Shown here piece by piece: positions 14,029 to 21,861 of a stretch of 64,000 bases of DNA. Every line of letters begins with the position of its first letter. Position 1 is the first letter of the stretch. A program made the position numbers and the translations under genes. The stretch comes from Actinobacteria bacterium UBA2184 (GTDB lineage Bacteria; Actinomycetota; Coriobacteriia; Anaerosomatales; Anaerosomataceae). The notes under the pieces were generated by a model, which saw only the letters and a program-made list of their open reading frames with translations, was not told the origin of the DNA and did no database searches. The DNA lies in the NCBI GenBank assembly GCA_002328745.1, contig DCVQ01000015.1:57995-121994 (forward strand), read 5' to 3'.

Positions 14029-14619
14029 ATGGGGGATTTGCTCAAAGGCGGGGACGCCATCTTCTGGTTTGTAGTTCTGTTCTTGCCAGGGTTCCTGAGC
14101 GCCGAAGTCTACGGAATGATGGTTGCCTCGGAACGCCCAGACTTCAGTAAGGACTTCTATCGGGCGGTGGCGTTCAGCATATTGAACTTCGCCGTGTTCG
14201 CACCAATCGTCTACTACATGAACGACAGAGCGTTGTTCGATGACCTGCTGGTTGCATGGGTCACGGTCTATGTCGTGTTCATCGTTGCGCCAGTCGGTTG
14301 GGCATTCCTGATGAAGTGGTTGCGCGACGCTTCGTGGACGCCGTTCCTATCGTGTGACAACAAGGCGTGGGACTACTTCTTCCGCCGTAGGGAGCCTGTG
14401 TGGGTGGTCGCTTGCCTCAATGATGGCACCAAGGTCGGCGGGTTCTTCGCAGGACAGTCGTATGCGTCGTCGTACCCGAGCGACGAACAAATCTATATCC
14501 AGCAGCAGTGGATGCTCGGTGACGATGATGAGTTCCTCAAACCAGTAGACCAGTCAGAGGGTGTCTTGTTGAACGGGCGTGACATCAAGACGCTTGAGTT
14601 CTACGAGTTCACAGGCTGA
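14029..14619 (+). CDS. DUF6338-like membrane protein
   Basis: About 196 aa from ATG 14029 (ATG 14017 is equally possible; both have G-rich leaders). Three hydrophobic segments: FWFVVLFLPGFLSAEVYGMM, FSILNFAVFAPIVYYM and VTVYVVFIVAPVGWAFLM. The soluble C-terminal half has WDYFFRRREPVWVVACLNDG, FFAGQSYASSYPSDEQIYI and LEFYEF, which match my recollection of the DUF6338 family (function unknown). It is followed closely by three very small genes, probably one operon. Confidence 0.65.
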   Translation: MGDLLKGGDAIFWFVVLFLPGFLSAEVYGMMVASERPDFSKDFYRAVAFSILNFAVFAPIVYYMNDRALFDDLLVAWVTVYVVFIVAPVGWAFLMKWLRDASWTPFLSCDNKAWDYFFRRREPVWVVACLNDGTKVGGFFAGQSYASSYPSDEQIYIQQQWMLGDDDEFLKPVDQSEGVLLNGRDIKTLEFYEFTG

Positions 14620-14630
14620 GGGTGGTGAGA

Positions 14631-14795
14631 ATGGCAGACAAGGATATTCGTTTGGTGGATGACGACGAGGCTGGACTTCGCCACGGTTATCAGCCCAAAG
14701 ACCCAAAGAAGGTGGGCGATGGCTACAAGCCGAAGGACAACCCCGTACCGAGCAATCCACCAAAAGGCAAGAAGACCGAGGGCGACAAGAAGTGA
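14631..14795 (+). CDS. Microprotein 1 with GYxP/NPVPxNPPxGKK motif, 54 aa
   Basis: ATG 14631 is 12 nt after the DUF6338 stop, with GGTGGTGAG as ribosome site. The protein is disordered, rich in Lys and Pro, and contains GYQPKD, GYKPKD and NPVPSNPPKGKK. The next gene encodes a clear paralogue. Such short peptides might be substrates, tags or ligands for a partner protein. No function is known to me. Confidence 0.6.
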   Translation: MADKDIRLVDDDEAGLRHGYQPKDPKKVGDGYKPKDNPVPSNPPKGKKTEGDKK

Positions 14796-14810
14796 AGTGA
14801 GGTTGAAGTT

Positions 14811-14960
14811 ATGACTGACAAAGGTGGGCAGAAGACACCGAAGGGCGAGGGCTATAAGCCCATCTCTAAGAAGGGCGGGTATCAGCCGAGCAGCAATCCT
14901 GTGCCCAAGAACCCGCCGCAAGGCAAGAAGAGCGGCGGCGCACAGGCGAAGAAGGGGTAG
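14811..14960 (+). CDS. Microprotein 2, paralogue of microprotein 1, 49 aa
   Basis: ATG 14811 with GAGG upstream. Contains GYKPIS, GYQPSS and NPVPKNPPQGKK, aligning with microprotein 1 through the same order of motifs. The charge and low complexity suggest an unfolded peptide. Tandem duplication with conserved Pro/Gly/Asn positions indicates selection on the motif rather than random coding. Confidence 0.6.
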   Translation: MTDKGGQKTPKGEGYKPISKKGGYQPSSNPVPKNPPQGKKSGGAQAKKG

Positions 14961-14964
14961 AGGA

Positions 14965-15201
14965 ATGGCGGACAAGAAGAACGTGAATGTTATGCCGACT
15001 GGCGATGGCGATTGGGGCGTGAAGCGCGAAGGTGCTGACCGTTACAGCCGCCGTTACGACACCCAGAAGGAAGCAATCAACACTGGCACGAACATGGCGA
15101 AGGACAGCAAGGGTGAACTGACCATCAGAGGCAGGGATGGTCAGATACGGGCGAAGAACTCGTTTGGGAATGACCCATGCCCGCCGAAGGACAAGGGCTA
15201 G
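14965..15201 (+). CDS. DUF2188-like protein, 78 aa
   Basis: ATG 14965, 5 nt after the previous stop, with GGGGTAGAGG upstream. The sequence NVMPTGDGDWGVKREGADRY, RYDTQKEAINTGTNMAK, and RGRDGQIRAKNSFGNDPCPP follows the DUF2188 pattern (small alpha/beta domain, often in defence or mobile contexts). Its stop shares the palindrome CTAG with the stop of the convergent DUF3800 gene. Confidence 0.75.
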   Translation: MADKKNVNVMPTGDGDWGVKREGADRYSRRYDTQKEAINTGTNMAKDSKGELTIRGRDGQIRAKNSFGNDPCPPKDKG

Positions 15202-16085
15202 AACGCCTCATCTCTGGTGGGTGCCTTGTCATATTCGCCTTGTGGTACCCAATGCCAGAAGTTCATGCCACAGGAACCACCCTTCATCGTCTTCAGATGG
15301 CGGTTCTTCGCACTCACAGTGAACCGATGATGGCTACACCGATGCAATAGGTGTGTTACGACATGACAGCGACACCTCTCGCTGTTCGATACTTGGGGCT
15401 GGTCATCGTCACCGAACAGGCTGCCCTGCCCCTCGTGTTGTGACGCGGCTCGCTGGTAGAGGTCGTAGCGGTTTGCCGTCCACGCTGCCAACCCAGCGAA
15501 GAAGTCCGCGACCTGAACAATCGGGTCGTCGTGACTCTTCCGCTGTTGTATATCGCACACCAAAAAGCCGACGTTCGTGCTGTCACCGAATAGTCGCTGG
15601 GGTTCAGGTGTGTGCCGAAGCCTCTTGAGTTCACCGAAGTAGAGGCAGTCGGTGAGAACGCCCCAATCTACAATCGACTCATCGGGATACAGCGCCCAGA
15701 CAGTATTCTCTCCCCAACGTCTGCCGAGCGCGTTCCTGAGCAGGTGGTAGTGCATTCTCTCAATGTTGGCGGTGTCGTTCCTGCCAGTGATGGCGTGTCG
15801 CGTGTCCGCCGTATCCCATGTGAGTGTGTCTACGCGCATCTTGTTGGTAGCAATCCACTCACACGCGATGTTGACTACCTTCTCGGCGGCGAACCTACCT
15901 CGGGCGGTCTTTACCTTCGTCCACTTGAGTTCTGACTGGATTCCCGACTCGCTGAACGTCGTCGCAAGAAGGTCGGTCAACTCTTGATGGCAGTCAGCAG
16001 GGACGCTCACGACGGATAGCGAACGGAACCTGCCCGTGTTGTGGCAGGACTCGTCTATACACGCTATGTGCGTCGGGTTCTTCAT
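15198..16085 (-). CDS. DUF3800-like protein (RNase H-fold candidate)
   Basis: 295 aa from ATG 16085. IACIDESCHNTGRF (D11, E12) is the first acidic motif; ELKWTKV, ALYPDESIVD and DPIVQVADFFAGLAAWTANRY supply the other conserved positions of the DUF3800 family, which is predicted to have an RNase H/RuvC-like fold. The C-terminal 90 residues (Cys/His-rich: RCRCHVVTHLLHRCSHH) are extra and may form a zinc module. It faces the DUF2188 operon. Often found with defence genes; activity unproven. Confidence 0.7.
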   Translation of the reverse strand: MKNPTHIACIDESCHNTGRFRSLSVVSVPADCHQELTDLLATTFSESGIQSELKWTKVKTARGRFAAEKVVNIACEWIATNKMRVDTLTWDTADTRHAITGRNDTANIERMHYHLLRNALGRRWGENTVWALYPDESIVDWGVLTDCLYFGELKRLRHTPEPQRLFGDSTNVGFLVCDIQQRKSHDDPIVQVADFFAGLAAWTANRYDLYQRAASQHEGQGSLFGDDDQPQVSNSERCRCHVVTHLLHRCSHHRFTVSAKNRHLKTMKGGSCGMNFWHWVPQGEYDKAPTRDEAF

Positions 16086-16361
16086 GCTCCGAGTGTACTG
16101 CGCCTACACGACGCCCACGACACCACAACCCTCTGACCTGCTACCTCTCTGTCAGACCTGTTTATCCAGGGCCGAGATGGTCCGACTACGTTCTTGTTGG
16201 ACCTTGCTGTAGGTGTCGGAGCAATGGTACCTGGTGTATGTGGGCGACCACCGAAGATGTAGTACATCTGGGGATGGTCAATAAGCGCTGGTAGAGGCAC
16301 CAGTCCAAAGCCGATTGACTGCGGATTGAGTGGAACTCTTCGCACTAGAAGGGTGAGAGAT
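16086..16361. other. Intergenic region before the element 1 integrase
   Basis: About 275 nt between divergent genes (DUF3800 leftward, integrase rightward). It contains no credible reading frame. Promoters for both genes are expected here, but I could not identify a convincing -35/-10 pair. Confidence 0.4.
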
Positions 16362-17492
16362 ATGCGCGGTTGCGTAGTGAAGACGGTTCTCAAAGACGGC
16401 ACCGAGCGTTACGGCATCAAGTGGGTCACACCGTCGGGACGTCAGTGCTGGAAGACAGTCGGAACAAAGCGACAGGCTCAGAAGGCTTTGGTGGATGTTC
16501 TCGGCGAGATGCACAAACTGGGGTCTGCATACCAATACAGCAACACACGCTTCGACGCCTACTTGTCCAGATACTTGCAGGTGTGCGAGGAAGCGGGAAT
16601 GAAGCCCTCAACCATCGCAACCTATCGCAGCACCAGTCGGCGACTGCTGGCGTTCTACGGCAACGCAAAGGTCCGCGAGCAAGTGACCGTTCAGAGCGTT
16701 CAAGCGTTCATCTCGGACAGGTTGGCTGCTGGCGATACGCCAAAGACGGTCAACAAGACCCTCTGGTTGCTGTCGGGCATGTGTGAGAGTGCGGTAAACG
16801 AGGGGGTGCTGACACTCAATCCTGTGCGCCGCGTGAAGAAGCCGCGTGTGTTGAGGTCAACCGAGCGAGCAATCTTGACCCCGCAGCAGACGGCAGAGGT
16901 TCTGAGGTGGGTCACAACTGAGTATCGCCCTGCGCTCACGGTTCTAGCGATGCTTGCCCTAAGACCCTCTGAGTTGTGCGGGTTGGTCTACGACACCGAC
17001 ATCTCGTTCAAGTCCTCTGAACTGATAATCCAGCGAGTCTGCTGGCGGGGTTCGCTTCACCTCTTCCCGAAGCAGAACAAGATAAGGCGCGTGGCGTTTG
17101 GTTCAACCGTCCGAACAATCCTTGAGGGACAGCGAGTAGGTGCCAGCAACAGTCGGCATGGAACCATCTTCTCGGGTCGTGGAGGTGGTCTGTTGGACGC
17201 GAAGGTATTGAACATCGAGTTCAAGGCTGCCTGTAAGCGTGCGGGCATCGCGCTTCCCGAGGGCGCAGACGGCTTGTATACACTCAGACACAGCGCATTG
17301 TCCTCATGGCTTGAGGCAGGAATAGACCCAGCCACGGTTGCATCGATTGCTGGGCACAGCGTCCGAACACTTCTTGCGGTCTACACGCACCCGCACAAGG
17401 CGAACGCTCAGAAGGCTGCGAAGGTCATGGAAGAGGCAATGATGTCAGCGCACAGGCGCGAAGACGGAAGCGAGGTCGCGCAATCGGCGTAG
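16362..17492 (+). CDS. int: Tyrosine recombinase/integrase of element 1
   Basis: 376 aa from ATG 16362, chosen for GGGTGAG upstream. The N-terminal arm-binding part has a basic AP2-like strand set (VKTVLKDGTERYGIKWVTPS); the SAM-like core-binding domain spans about 60-150. Catalytic motifs: LALRPSELCGL (first Arg), NKIRRVAF with a probable Lys, LYTLRHSALSSW (Tyr replacing the usual His of HxxR, Arg kept) and SIAGHSVRTLLAVYTH (His/Gly and the nucleophile Tyr). It is not adjacent to the right att site: about 3.1 kb of genes lie between. Confidence 0.9.
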   Translation: MRGCVVKTVLKDGTERYGIKWVTPSGRQCWKTVGTKRQAQKALVDVLGEMHKLGSAYQYSNTRFDAYLSRYLQVCEEAGMKPSTIATYRSTSRRLLAFYGNAKVREQVTVQSVQAFISDRLAAGDTPKTVNKTLWLLSGMCESAVNEGVLTLNPVRRVKKPRVLRSTERAILTPQQTAEVLRWVTTEYRPALTVLAMLALRPSELCGLVYDTDISFKSSELIIQRVCWRGSLHLFPKQNKIRRVAFGSTVRTILEGQRVGASNSRHGTIFSGRGGGLLDAKVLNIEFKAACKRAGIALPEGADGLYTLRHSALSSWLEAGIDPATVASIAGHSVRTLLAVYTHPHKANAQKAAKVMEEAMMSAHRREDGSEVAQSA

Positions 17493-17566
17493 GGGAATCG
17501 CGGTCGTACCGTGGTGCTACGCTGTACACGCGCACCTGAGAACGAGCCAACTGAGAGGGATTACCA

Positions 17567-17863
17567 ATGAGTGAGTATGTGGAATGGCACGCTGAGGTTG
17601 CGCGTATCGTTACAGAGCGTCACCCATCGGCGACCGTTACGCATGAGACCCAAATGGGTGGTGGCATCAACGCCGTCACGGTTGAGTGTGGTGAGGATAC
17701 TGTCGTAGTCATCAGCGACGATGCCCTTGGTATTTACACTCGTGCTATGTGGTTCGGCGATGAGGACGAGAACGATGGAGAGTTCCCCATCTCGGACGTG
17801 ATGGGTTCACCCGAGGAAGCGGCGGACAAGGCACAGCAGTACATTGTTGCTGCTGGTTGCTGA
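17567..17863 (+). CDS. Hypothetical acidic protein, 98 aa
   Basis: ATG 17567 follows GAGAGGG. Acidic and beta-rich (INAVTVECGEDTVVVISDDALGIYTRAMWFGDEDENDG), with a short C-terminal helix. Its acidic character and size would suit a DNA-mimic or an inhibitor, but this is speculation. Lies 74 nt after the integrase gene. Confidence 0.55.
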   Translation: MSEYVEWHAEVARIVTERHPSATVTHETQMGGGINAVTVECGEDTVVVISDDALGIYTRAMWFGDEDENDGEFPISDVMGSPEEAADKAQQYIVAAGC

Positions 17864-17888
17864 TTTAGCCGATAGCGAGGCTGCGTAC

Positions 17889-18077
17889 ATGTCAAAGGGT
17901 GGTCACGTTGGCACATCTTTGGGCGGAATGGAGTTCTCGCCCGAACGCAAACGCCGCGATGCGCAGAAGCGGCAGCGCCAAGAGAAGCGATGGGCATCTC
18001 GCTCTGGTGAGGTCAAAGTCACCAAGATGGAACCTGAGCAGCCGCCCGTATCAGAGCAAGAGGGCGAGAAGGACTAG
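17889..18077 (+). CDS. Hypothetical basic protein, 62 aa
   Basis: ATG 17889 is preceded by GCGAGG at about 9 nt. Very basic and disordered (SPERKRRDAQKRQRQEKRWA), ending in an acidic tail. Its stop shares CTAG with the stop of the convergent CoiA-like gene. No family recognised. Confidence 0.45.
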   Translation: MSKGGHVGTSLGGMEFSPERKRRDAQKRQRQEKRWASRSGEVKVTKMEPEQPPVSEQEGEKD

Positions 18078-19357
18078 AACTTGATGTCTCTTTGCGTCTG
18101 AGTATCGAACACGCCACCCGCCCTCGGTAGGTATCGCGGGTTGTTGTACTCGGGTGGTATCGGCAGGAACTTGGGCAACACGCAGTTGAATGTCCAACTG
18201 TAGGGCATTCCCCACGTCTGCTCGTCTTTGAGGAATCCACAGTCAGCCAAGACCGCAAGGTACTCGGCAATCACCGAAGAAGGCGAACGCACCTCGCTCG
18301 TGTCTTGCCACGCCCAGTAGAGCGCGTTCTCCCAAATGTTCTTGTGAGTGTCGTGCAGATGGTCAATCGCAAACTTCACAGATACGAACGGTGAACGCTC
18401 GTTACCCGCCTTGTTGAAGACCCACGACCTGAACAGGGCGCTCTGCCACACAGTTCTGTGGACCGTCCAAAGGTACTCGCCGTTCAACTCGACATTCAGA
18501 TACCAAGGTGTCTCGTCTGAGTCGCTCATGCCGAAGGCTCGCCTGTTAGCAACCCAAATCGGGTGTGTTGCTAGTTCCTGCTCTGTTCGTTCTGTCATCG
18601 CCTTCTGATACTCGGGCGTCATCACCCGTTCTCGTTCACGGCGATTGTGTTCCTTCGCTCGCGCCTTCCGCTCTTCACGCTTCCTCTGCTGCTCGGCTTC
18701 CCGTTCTTCTTTGAGCCTCAGTTCTTCTGCCAGTTCTGCTCTCAGTCGCCTGCCGTATGGATTGCAGAGCCAACGCTTGAGGTCTTCGCCGTTGATGAGC
18801 GTATCTTCGATTGCTTCTCGGTCAAACTCGACTAGACCGATGTGCATCTCACTCAAGTCCACCTCAATACAGGGGTATCCGAGTCTGCGTAACCGCACAT
18901 GCTTCTCGTCGTCTACGAAGTGGGTGACGGCAATCTCTATTAGTACGGGAGGCTTGTCGTTGGCTCTGTGCAGTACGACATCGGCAATGATGTCGGCATC
19001 ACCAAAGCGCTCTTCGGTAGTCGCCGAGACGAATGGGACTGTCATCGCTGGTATCTCGCGGGTCAGGTAGTCCACCCAGACTTCATCAGGTGGTACGCGC
19101 ATTGAGGCATGACGTGAGAAGACCTCTTTGGCAAATAGGTGGAGTGCAGACTCGGTAGCACCCTCGCAGGAATGATGTTTGTCGTGGGCGAAGTAGTGCT
19201 GGCGCACCTTACCCGCGTTGCGTGCTTGTAGACGGTCGCCACACTTAGGGCAGACACATTTGCACTTGAGACCGTTCTCTTCAATCGGTACCTCGGTGAT
19301 GTGAATGATGCTTCCATCTTCACGAACGCCGAGAGGCACCTTGAGTTCTGCTGCCAC
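18074..19357 (-). CDS. CoiA-like predicted nuclease with zinc finger
   Basis: 427 aa from ATG 19357. The N-terminal zinc cluster (C32, C34, C36, C39, H54, H58, C64, followed by TESALHLFAKEVF) is the hallmark of competence CoiA-like proteins. A restriction-endonuclease-like core follows: ADIIADVVLH then PPVLIEIAVTHFVDDEKHVRLRRLGYPCIEVDLS, with a D...ExA variant in place of ExK. Residues about 205-260 form a long charged coiled coil (LRLKEEREAEQQRKREERK). The C-terminal Trp-rich domain is unassigned. CoiA proteins act in transformation/recombination; here it is element cargo. Confidence 0.75.
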   Translation of the reverse strand: MAAELKVPLGVREDGSIIHITEVPIEENGLKCKCVCPKCGDRLQARNAGKVRQHYFAHDKHHSCEGATESALHLFAKEVFSRHASMRVPPDEVWVDYLTREIPAMTVPFVSATTEERFGDADIIADVVLHRANDKPPVLIEIAVTHFVDDEKHVRLRRLGYPCIEVDLSEMHIGLVEFDREAIEDTLINGEDLKRWLCNPYGRRLRAELAEELRLKEEREAEQQRKREERKARAKEHNRRERERVMTPEYQKAMTERTEQELATHPIWVANRRAFGMSDSDETPWYLNVELNGEYLWTVHRTVWQSALFRSWVFNKAGNERSPFVSVKFAIDHLHDTHKNIWENALYWAWQDTSEVRSPSSVIAEYLAVLADCGFLKDEQTWGMPYSWTFNCVLPKFLPIPPEYNNPRYLPRAGGVFDTQTQRDIKF

Positions 19358-19438
19358 GAGTTCCCCCTCGTTACAGGTATGCCAGAGCCTTCGTGCGCGA
19401 GTGTATTCAATGGGTCTGACACGAACCGAGAACAGCAG

Positions 19439-19477
19439 CGCCCCGCCTACGACAGTATCTAGTCAGTAGGCGGGGCG
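19439..19477 (-). terminator. Terminator of the 184-aa membrane protein gene
   Basis: CGCCCCGCCTAC (19439-19450) pairs exactly with 19466-19477, giving a 12-bp stem and 15-nt loop. It is downstream of the minus-strand gene ending at 19549 and upstream of the CoiA-like start at 19357, so it insulates the two. Confidence 0.75.
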
Positions 19478-19548
19478 GCTCTGGTGTACTCACCGAGGGG
19501 GAAGTGGTGGGTACGTACATATGTTCGCATAGGGGCCTGACATCAAGA

Positions 19549-20103
19549 CTAGTTGCGGCGAGTGTTCGCCTCAATCTGAGTGACCGTCAGAAGTCCCTGA
19601 GCAATGACCCGAAGGAGCAACACGCTCAACCAGCCCAAGAACCAGCCGAACAGACCGAAGAGAACTGGGAAGAGAAGAATCCCAAGTGAGAACTGCTTGA
19701 CCGACAGAACGCCCAGCATCAAGCCATTGCTCACGCCGACAAAGATGAACGCGACGATGATGAACGTGGCTACCCCATTGAGGGCACCAGCGAGTTTGAC
19801 GGATGTGTTCGAGTCATAGCCTTGAACCATCAATGACCGCAATCTGGCTTCCTCGGCTCGCATGGCTGCTGCTTCTTGCTGCGATTGCGATTGGGCGAAC
19901 TGTTCCTGTTGCACTTGTGACTGCCTTGCGACCTCCGCATCGTATGCCCACTTCTGCAACTCAGGGCTGTCCCATTTGACTTGCCCACCACGGTCATACG
20001 CGATGACCTTCTCTAGCGTCGTAGTGATGTCGGCAATAGCGAACTGATTTGTACTCTCGTCATAAGTGATGACACGACCCTCGCCATCAGTGCCAATCCG
20101 CAT
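19549..20103 (-). CDS. Two-helix membrane protein with N-terminal soluble domain, 184 aa
   Basis: ATG 20103 follows GGGGGG at about 5 nt; the longer frame to 20157 has no ribosome site. The N-terminal domain (VITYDESTNQFAIADITTTLEKVIAYDRGG) is a small beta fold. A Gln/Ala-rich coiled coil (QSQVQQEQFAQSQSQQEAAAM) follows, then two transmembrane helices (about 118-142 and 150-172). Unknown function. Confidence 0.6.
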   Translation of the reverse strand: MRIGTDGEGRVITYDESTNQFAIADITTTLEKVIAYDRGGQVKWDSPELQKWAYDAEVARQSQVQQEQFAQSQSQQEAAAMRAEEARLRSLMVQGYDSNTSVKLAGALNGVATFIIVAFIFVGVSNGLMLGVLSVKQFSLGILLFPVLFGLFGWFLGWLSVLLLRVIAQGLLTVTQIEANTRRN

Positions 20104-20176
20104 TGACCCCCCAATCCTCGTAATCATTGAGTACATCGTACACATGGCGCACGACATTCATTGGGTGAGGACTCAC

Positions 20177-20374
20177 TTAGTCGGGTGGCGTGAACAGCCC
20201 AACATCGGTCAACCAGTAGTTCACATTGTCAATCATGACGTCGTAGTAGTTGAGTCCATCAAGTTCGCCGTGACCGACAACCGATTGAGGTACTTCGCCG
20301 TTCACTATCTTGGCGGTGTACCAGTCCCTCGCGGTCTGGTGCAGGTCGCTCATCATGTCTGGCTTCTCGTTCAT
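20177..20374 (-). CDS. Hypothetical protein, 65 aa
   Basis: MNEKPDMMSDLHQTARDWYTAK..., ending GLFTPPD. Acidic and helical at the N-terminus, then Tyr/Asn-rich (LDGLNYYDVMIDNVNYWLTD). First gene of the leftward group that includes the 184-aa membrane protein. No recognised family. Confidence 0.5.
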   Translation of the reverse strand: MNEKPDMMSDLHQTARDWYTAKIVNGEVPQSVVGHGELDGLNYYDVMIDNVNYWLTDVGLFTPPD

Positions 20375-20610
20375 AAGACAGATGATAGGCGAGGGGTCTT
20401 ACTAGAACCCAACTGGAACCCAAACAGGTCATTAATCGCGGTCTACCTGCTGGTATTCCGAACGGCGTTTATTCCATACGTAATGGTCAAATCCGTGGGC
20501 AATCCGTGGGCAAAAGCGGTGCTTGAAGGGGATTTGACGAACCGACGAGATACGATATATCCGCAGGTGAGAGGCATAGTGCAGTATTCCACTATCAGAT
20601 AGTAGAAGTG

Positions 20611-20648
20611 TTAGGAAACCTGTGCTCTATCCCCTGAGCTAAGAGGGC
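20611..20648 (-). repeat. Attachment core: copied 5' half of tRNA-Arg(CCU), element junction
   Basis: Exact 38-bp copy of 26090-26127. On the minus strand it reads as the acceptor 5' strand, D-arm and anticodon stem/loop ending TTTCCTAA. Downstream (toward lower coordinates) the sequence does not continue as a tRNA, so this copy is not a functional gene. It marks the boundary between elements 1 and 2. Confidence 0.9.
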
Positions 20649-20655
20649 AATTGCG

Positions 20656-20683
20656 GTATTTCCGCTGGTAGACGCGTTGTCAA
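20656..20683 (-). promoter_or_regulatory. Element-borne promoter reading into the tRNA 5'-half repeat
   Basis: On the minus strand TTGACA (20683-20678) is followed after 16 nt by AAATAC (20661-20656), a weak -10. Transcription would start about at the first base of the tRNA copy (20648). This is what an element must provide if it rebuilds a tRNA gene from its 5' side. Confidence 0.5.
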
Positions 20684-20712
20684 GGTGCGCCGCCCGATGG
20701 GGTCAAACCGCT

Positions 20713-20733
20713 GCTGCTACCGTATTGCTACCG
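20713..20733. repeat. Integrase arm-type site, left copy
   Basis: A 21-bp sequence GCTGCTACCGTATTGCTACCG, itself two GCTACCG boxes separated by TATT. It occurs again in the same orientation at 25972-25992, near the other end of element 2. Paired heptamers inside both ends are typical of integrase arm-binding sites; the assignment is inferred. Confidence 0.65.
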
Positions 20734-20781
20734 TGAGAATCTCGGAGCCAACCGCGCGGCGCTTCGTATTCTAGCGCAGGG

Positions 20782-21861
20782 CTACCCTGCGTGCGCCCGG
20801 ACAGTCGAGTGATCTGCCGAGTGCAGCCACGCCTCAAGCAGTCGGGCCGCACCCTGGCCTCCGAGCTCGAAAAGGTGCCCGTACACGTCCAGTGTCGTCT
20901 GCGCCGATGCGTGCCCCATCATCGTCTGCACGTACTTGACGCTCTGGCCCTGGTGGATGAGCGCGCTCGCGTAGGTGTGGCGGAGATCGTGCAGCGTCAG
21001 GTCAGGGAGCATCGCCCGGCGCGTGGTGGGCCTCCATACGTCGCGGTTCCAGTCAGATGCGTGAACCGGCCGTCCGCTCGGTGTCGGGAATACCAGCCCA
21101 AGCTCCGAGATCGGGCACCGCTGGCGGTGGGCCGCGAGTGCCGCAAGGAGCACCGGCCCAACGTCAACGCGCCGGTGAGCCGATTCGGACTTCGGCGCGA
21201 CGAGGCGGCCGTCTTGGAGCTGGTGCCGCACGCGGAGCTTGCGTTCGGCCCACAGGACGTCATCCCACGTGAGCCCGAAAAGCTCGCCGCGACGGAGGCC
21301 GGTCGCCACGGCCACGAGGAATAGGGGCCGCCAGTAGTCCGGGGCCGCAGAGAGCAGGGCGTTTACCTGCTCGGGCGCGATGATGCGTTGCGCGGAGGAC
21401 TTCGGGGCCTTCGGGATGTTCGCGAGCTCAAGCGCGGGGGAGCTCGGAAGGTAGCCCCAACTGACGGCTCGCTTGAGCACCTGCCGCAGCCTGGTTGCCG
21501 TCTTGCGGACCGTCGCCGGGGCATGGGAGCGGCCGAACTCGGCAAGAAACCCGTCGATTTCCTCCGGGGTGATCGTGTTGAGCGTGCGATTACCGAAGTG
21601 ACCGATGAGGTGTCGGCACGTGTTGCGGTAGTCCGACAGCGAGGAATCGCGGACCGAGAGGGTAGCAAACCAGCGCTCCACGAAGTCCGAGAATCCGATG
21701 CGCTTGGGCTGGGCGAACTGGCCGAGATCGAGATCTCGCCGCGCCTCACGCTCGCGGAGCTCGGCGTCCCGTTTGCGGTCGTAGCTGCCGAGCCACATCT
21801 GGCGACCTGTAGCGGGGTCGTAGATGCGAGCTCCCCAGCGGTCGTTACGCTTGATCGCCAT
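20782..21861 (-). CDS. int: Tyrosine recombinase/integrase of element 2
   Basis: 359 aa. The N-terminal AP2-like arm-binding part (RWGARIYDPATGRQMWLGSY) is followed by a SAM-like core-binding domain (about 60-150) and the catalytic domain: GLRRGELFGLTWDDV (Arg), APKSESAHRRV (Lys/Arg), LHDLRHTYASALI (HxxR) and MMGHASAQTTLDVYGH (His/Gly and Tyr nucleophile). The start overlaps the stop of the XRE gene by 17 nt, so repressor and integrase are co-transcribed. Its position next to the left att repeat is typical of element integrases. Confidence 0.95.
   Translation of the reverse strand: MAIKRNDRWGARIYDPATGRQMWLGSYDRKRDAELREREARRDLDLGQFAQPKRIGFSDFVERWFATLSVRDSSLSDYRNTCRHLIGHFGNRTLNTITPEEIDGFLAEFGRSHAPATVRKTATRLRQVLKRAVSWGYLPSSPALELANIPKAPKSSAQRIIAPEQVNALLSAAPDYWRPLFLVAVATGLRRGELFGLTWDDVLWAERKLRVRHQLQDGRLVAPKSESAHRRVDVGPVLLAALAAHRQRCPISELGLVFPTPSGRPVHASDWNRDVWRPTTRRAMLPDLTLHDLRHTYASALIHQGQSVKYVQTMMGHASAQTTLDVYGHLFELGGQGAARLLEAWLHSADHSTVRAHAG

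Larger units (their letters stand above)
1..20648. mobile_element. Integrated element 1 (right part; left end lies outside the window)
   Basis: Lower-GC DNA than the flanking chromosome, with its own tyrosine integrase (16362-17492) and many short overlapping genes. Its right end is the 38-bp tRNA-Arg 5'-half repeat at 20611-20648, which is repeated exactly at 26090-26127. The matching left repeat is not in the window, so the full size is unknown but exceeds 20 kb. No capsid, terminase, tail, relaxase or type IV secretion genes were recognised, so it is best called an integrative element of unknown transfer mode. Cargo is dominated by nucleases, DNA-binding proteins and small membrane or secreted proteins. 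Confidence 0.8.
20375..20781. other. Junction region between element 1 and element 2
   Basis: About 400 nt without coding sequence. It contains the right end of element 1, including CCGCAGGT at 20561-20568, the 38-bp att core (20611-20648), the element 2 promoter that reads into the core, and the element 2 left arm repeat (20713-20733). Confidence 0.6.

Noticed and set aside
20611..20648. Complete tRNA-Arg gene at the element junction
   Set aside because: Only the 5' half up to the anticodon loop is present; no anticodon 3' stem, T-arm or acceptor 3' strand follows.
1..20648. Element 1 as a prophage
   Set aside because: No recognisable capsid, portal, terminase, tail or lysis gene in the visible 20 kb; the unseen left part could change this.
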